Assembly: GCA_017561285.1 (NCBI GenBank)
Contig: JAFZDG010000008.1
Span: 1 to 6,475 of the forward strand
Length of the DNA: 6,475 bases
Source of the DNA: Bacteroidaceae bacterium
Lineage (GTDB): Bacteria; Bacteroidota; Bacteroidia; Bacteroidales; Barnesiellaceae_A
Reading direction: 5' to 3'
A model generated the notes under the pieces. That model saw nothing but the letters and a program-made list of their open reading frames with translations. It searched no databases and was not told the origin of the DNA. Both the position numbers and the translations under genes were made by a program. This document shows positions 6,401-6,475 of the stretch, piece by piece; position 1 is the first letter of the stretch, and the number at the start of each line of letters is the position of its first letter.

Positions 6401-6475
6401 ATGAGACTTCGTTATCTATGTACAACTATTATATTGGCATTGTTATCTTTCAATGCCATTGCTCAGGCTGTCATA
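6401..6475 (+). CDS. Start of a second exported protein, probably DUF1573 family (cut by window edge)
   Basis: The ATG at 6401 opens a frame that remains open for 25 codons to the window end. It reads as a signal peptide: Arg2 and Arg4, then a hydrophobic stretch TTIILALLSF, then NAIAQ with likely cleavage after AIA (residue 21). The mature start QAVI resembles the beginning of many DUF1573 proteins (a short strand leading to FD..HDFG), and such genes often occur in tandem, so the family call is an inference from context and four residues. It starts 8 bp after the previous stop, without a Shine-Dalgarno, so co-transcription is likely. Confidence 0.7.
   Translation, partial: MRLRYLCTTIILALLSFNAIAQAVI

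Noticed and set aside
6015..6425. Minus-strand frames opposite the DUF1573-type gene
   Set aside because: The plus strand encodes a signal peptide and the NCGCT family signature; the antisense translations show no domain.
1..6475. A novel defence, mobile or multi-gene accessory system
   Set aside because: I looked for transposase or integrase motifs, terminal repeats, CRISPR-like spaced repeats, tRNA-like folds and unusual gene neighbours. None is present; the genes are conserved housekeeping types with ordinary spacing.

Overview
The window looks like ordinary chromosomal housekeeping DNA from a member of the Bacteroidota, most likely the order Bacteroidales. The signs are three intergenic matches to the Bacteroidota -7 promoter element (TAnnTTTG), no Shine-Dalgarno sequence ahead of any of the seven visible starts, tandem small exported DUF1573-type proteins, and an M23-LysM protein of a kind common in that phylum. 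Genus or species cannot be read from the sequence.

Layout. Positions 1-2531 (+) hold the 3' part of ispD (isoprenoid synthesis) followed two bases later by a complete recG (branched-DNA helicase), almost certainly co-transcribed. A 270-bp AT-rich gap carries a promoter and a leader of about 85 nt for a secreted M23 peptidase with a C-terminal LysM domain (2802-3749, +). A strong inverted repeat at 3785-3822 separates this gene from a convergent minus-strand operon and can act as a terminator in both directions. That operon, read from right to left, is pdxB (5763-4648, vitamin B6 synthesis), a yqgE/algH-family gene with a GTG start (4620-4018), and a 47-codon gene for a small, highly charged helical protein (4003-3860). 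A 236-bp divergent intergenic region (5764-5999) holds promoters facing both ways. On the right, a small exported DUF1573-type protein (6000-6392, +) is followed by the first 25 codons of a second exported protein (6401 onward), probably another member of the same family.

How the genes fit together. These are three or four unrelated housekeeping units: isoprenoid precursor synthesis plus DNA repair; cell-wall remodelling; PLP synthesis with two poorly understood small genes; and periplasmic or surface DUF1573 proteins. I see no mobile element, CRISPR array, tRNA, rRNA, defence system or sign of recent transfer. The least explained items are the 47-aa gene, the nearly leaderless DUF1573 transcript and the repeated ATCGT-containing motifs in the divergent promoter region. 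I do not find convincing evidence of an undescribed multi-gene system.
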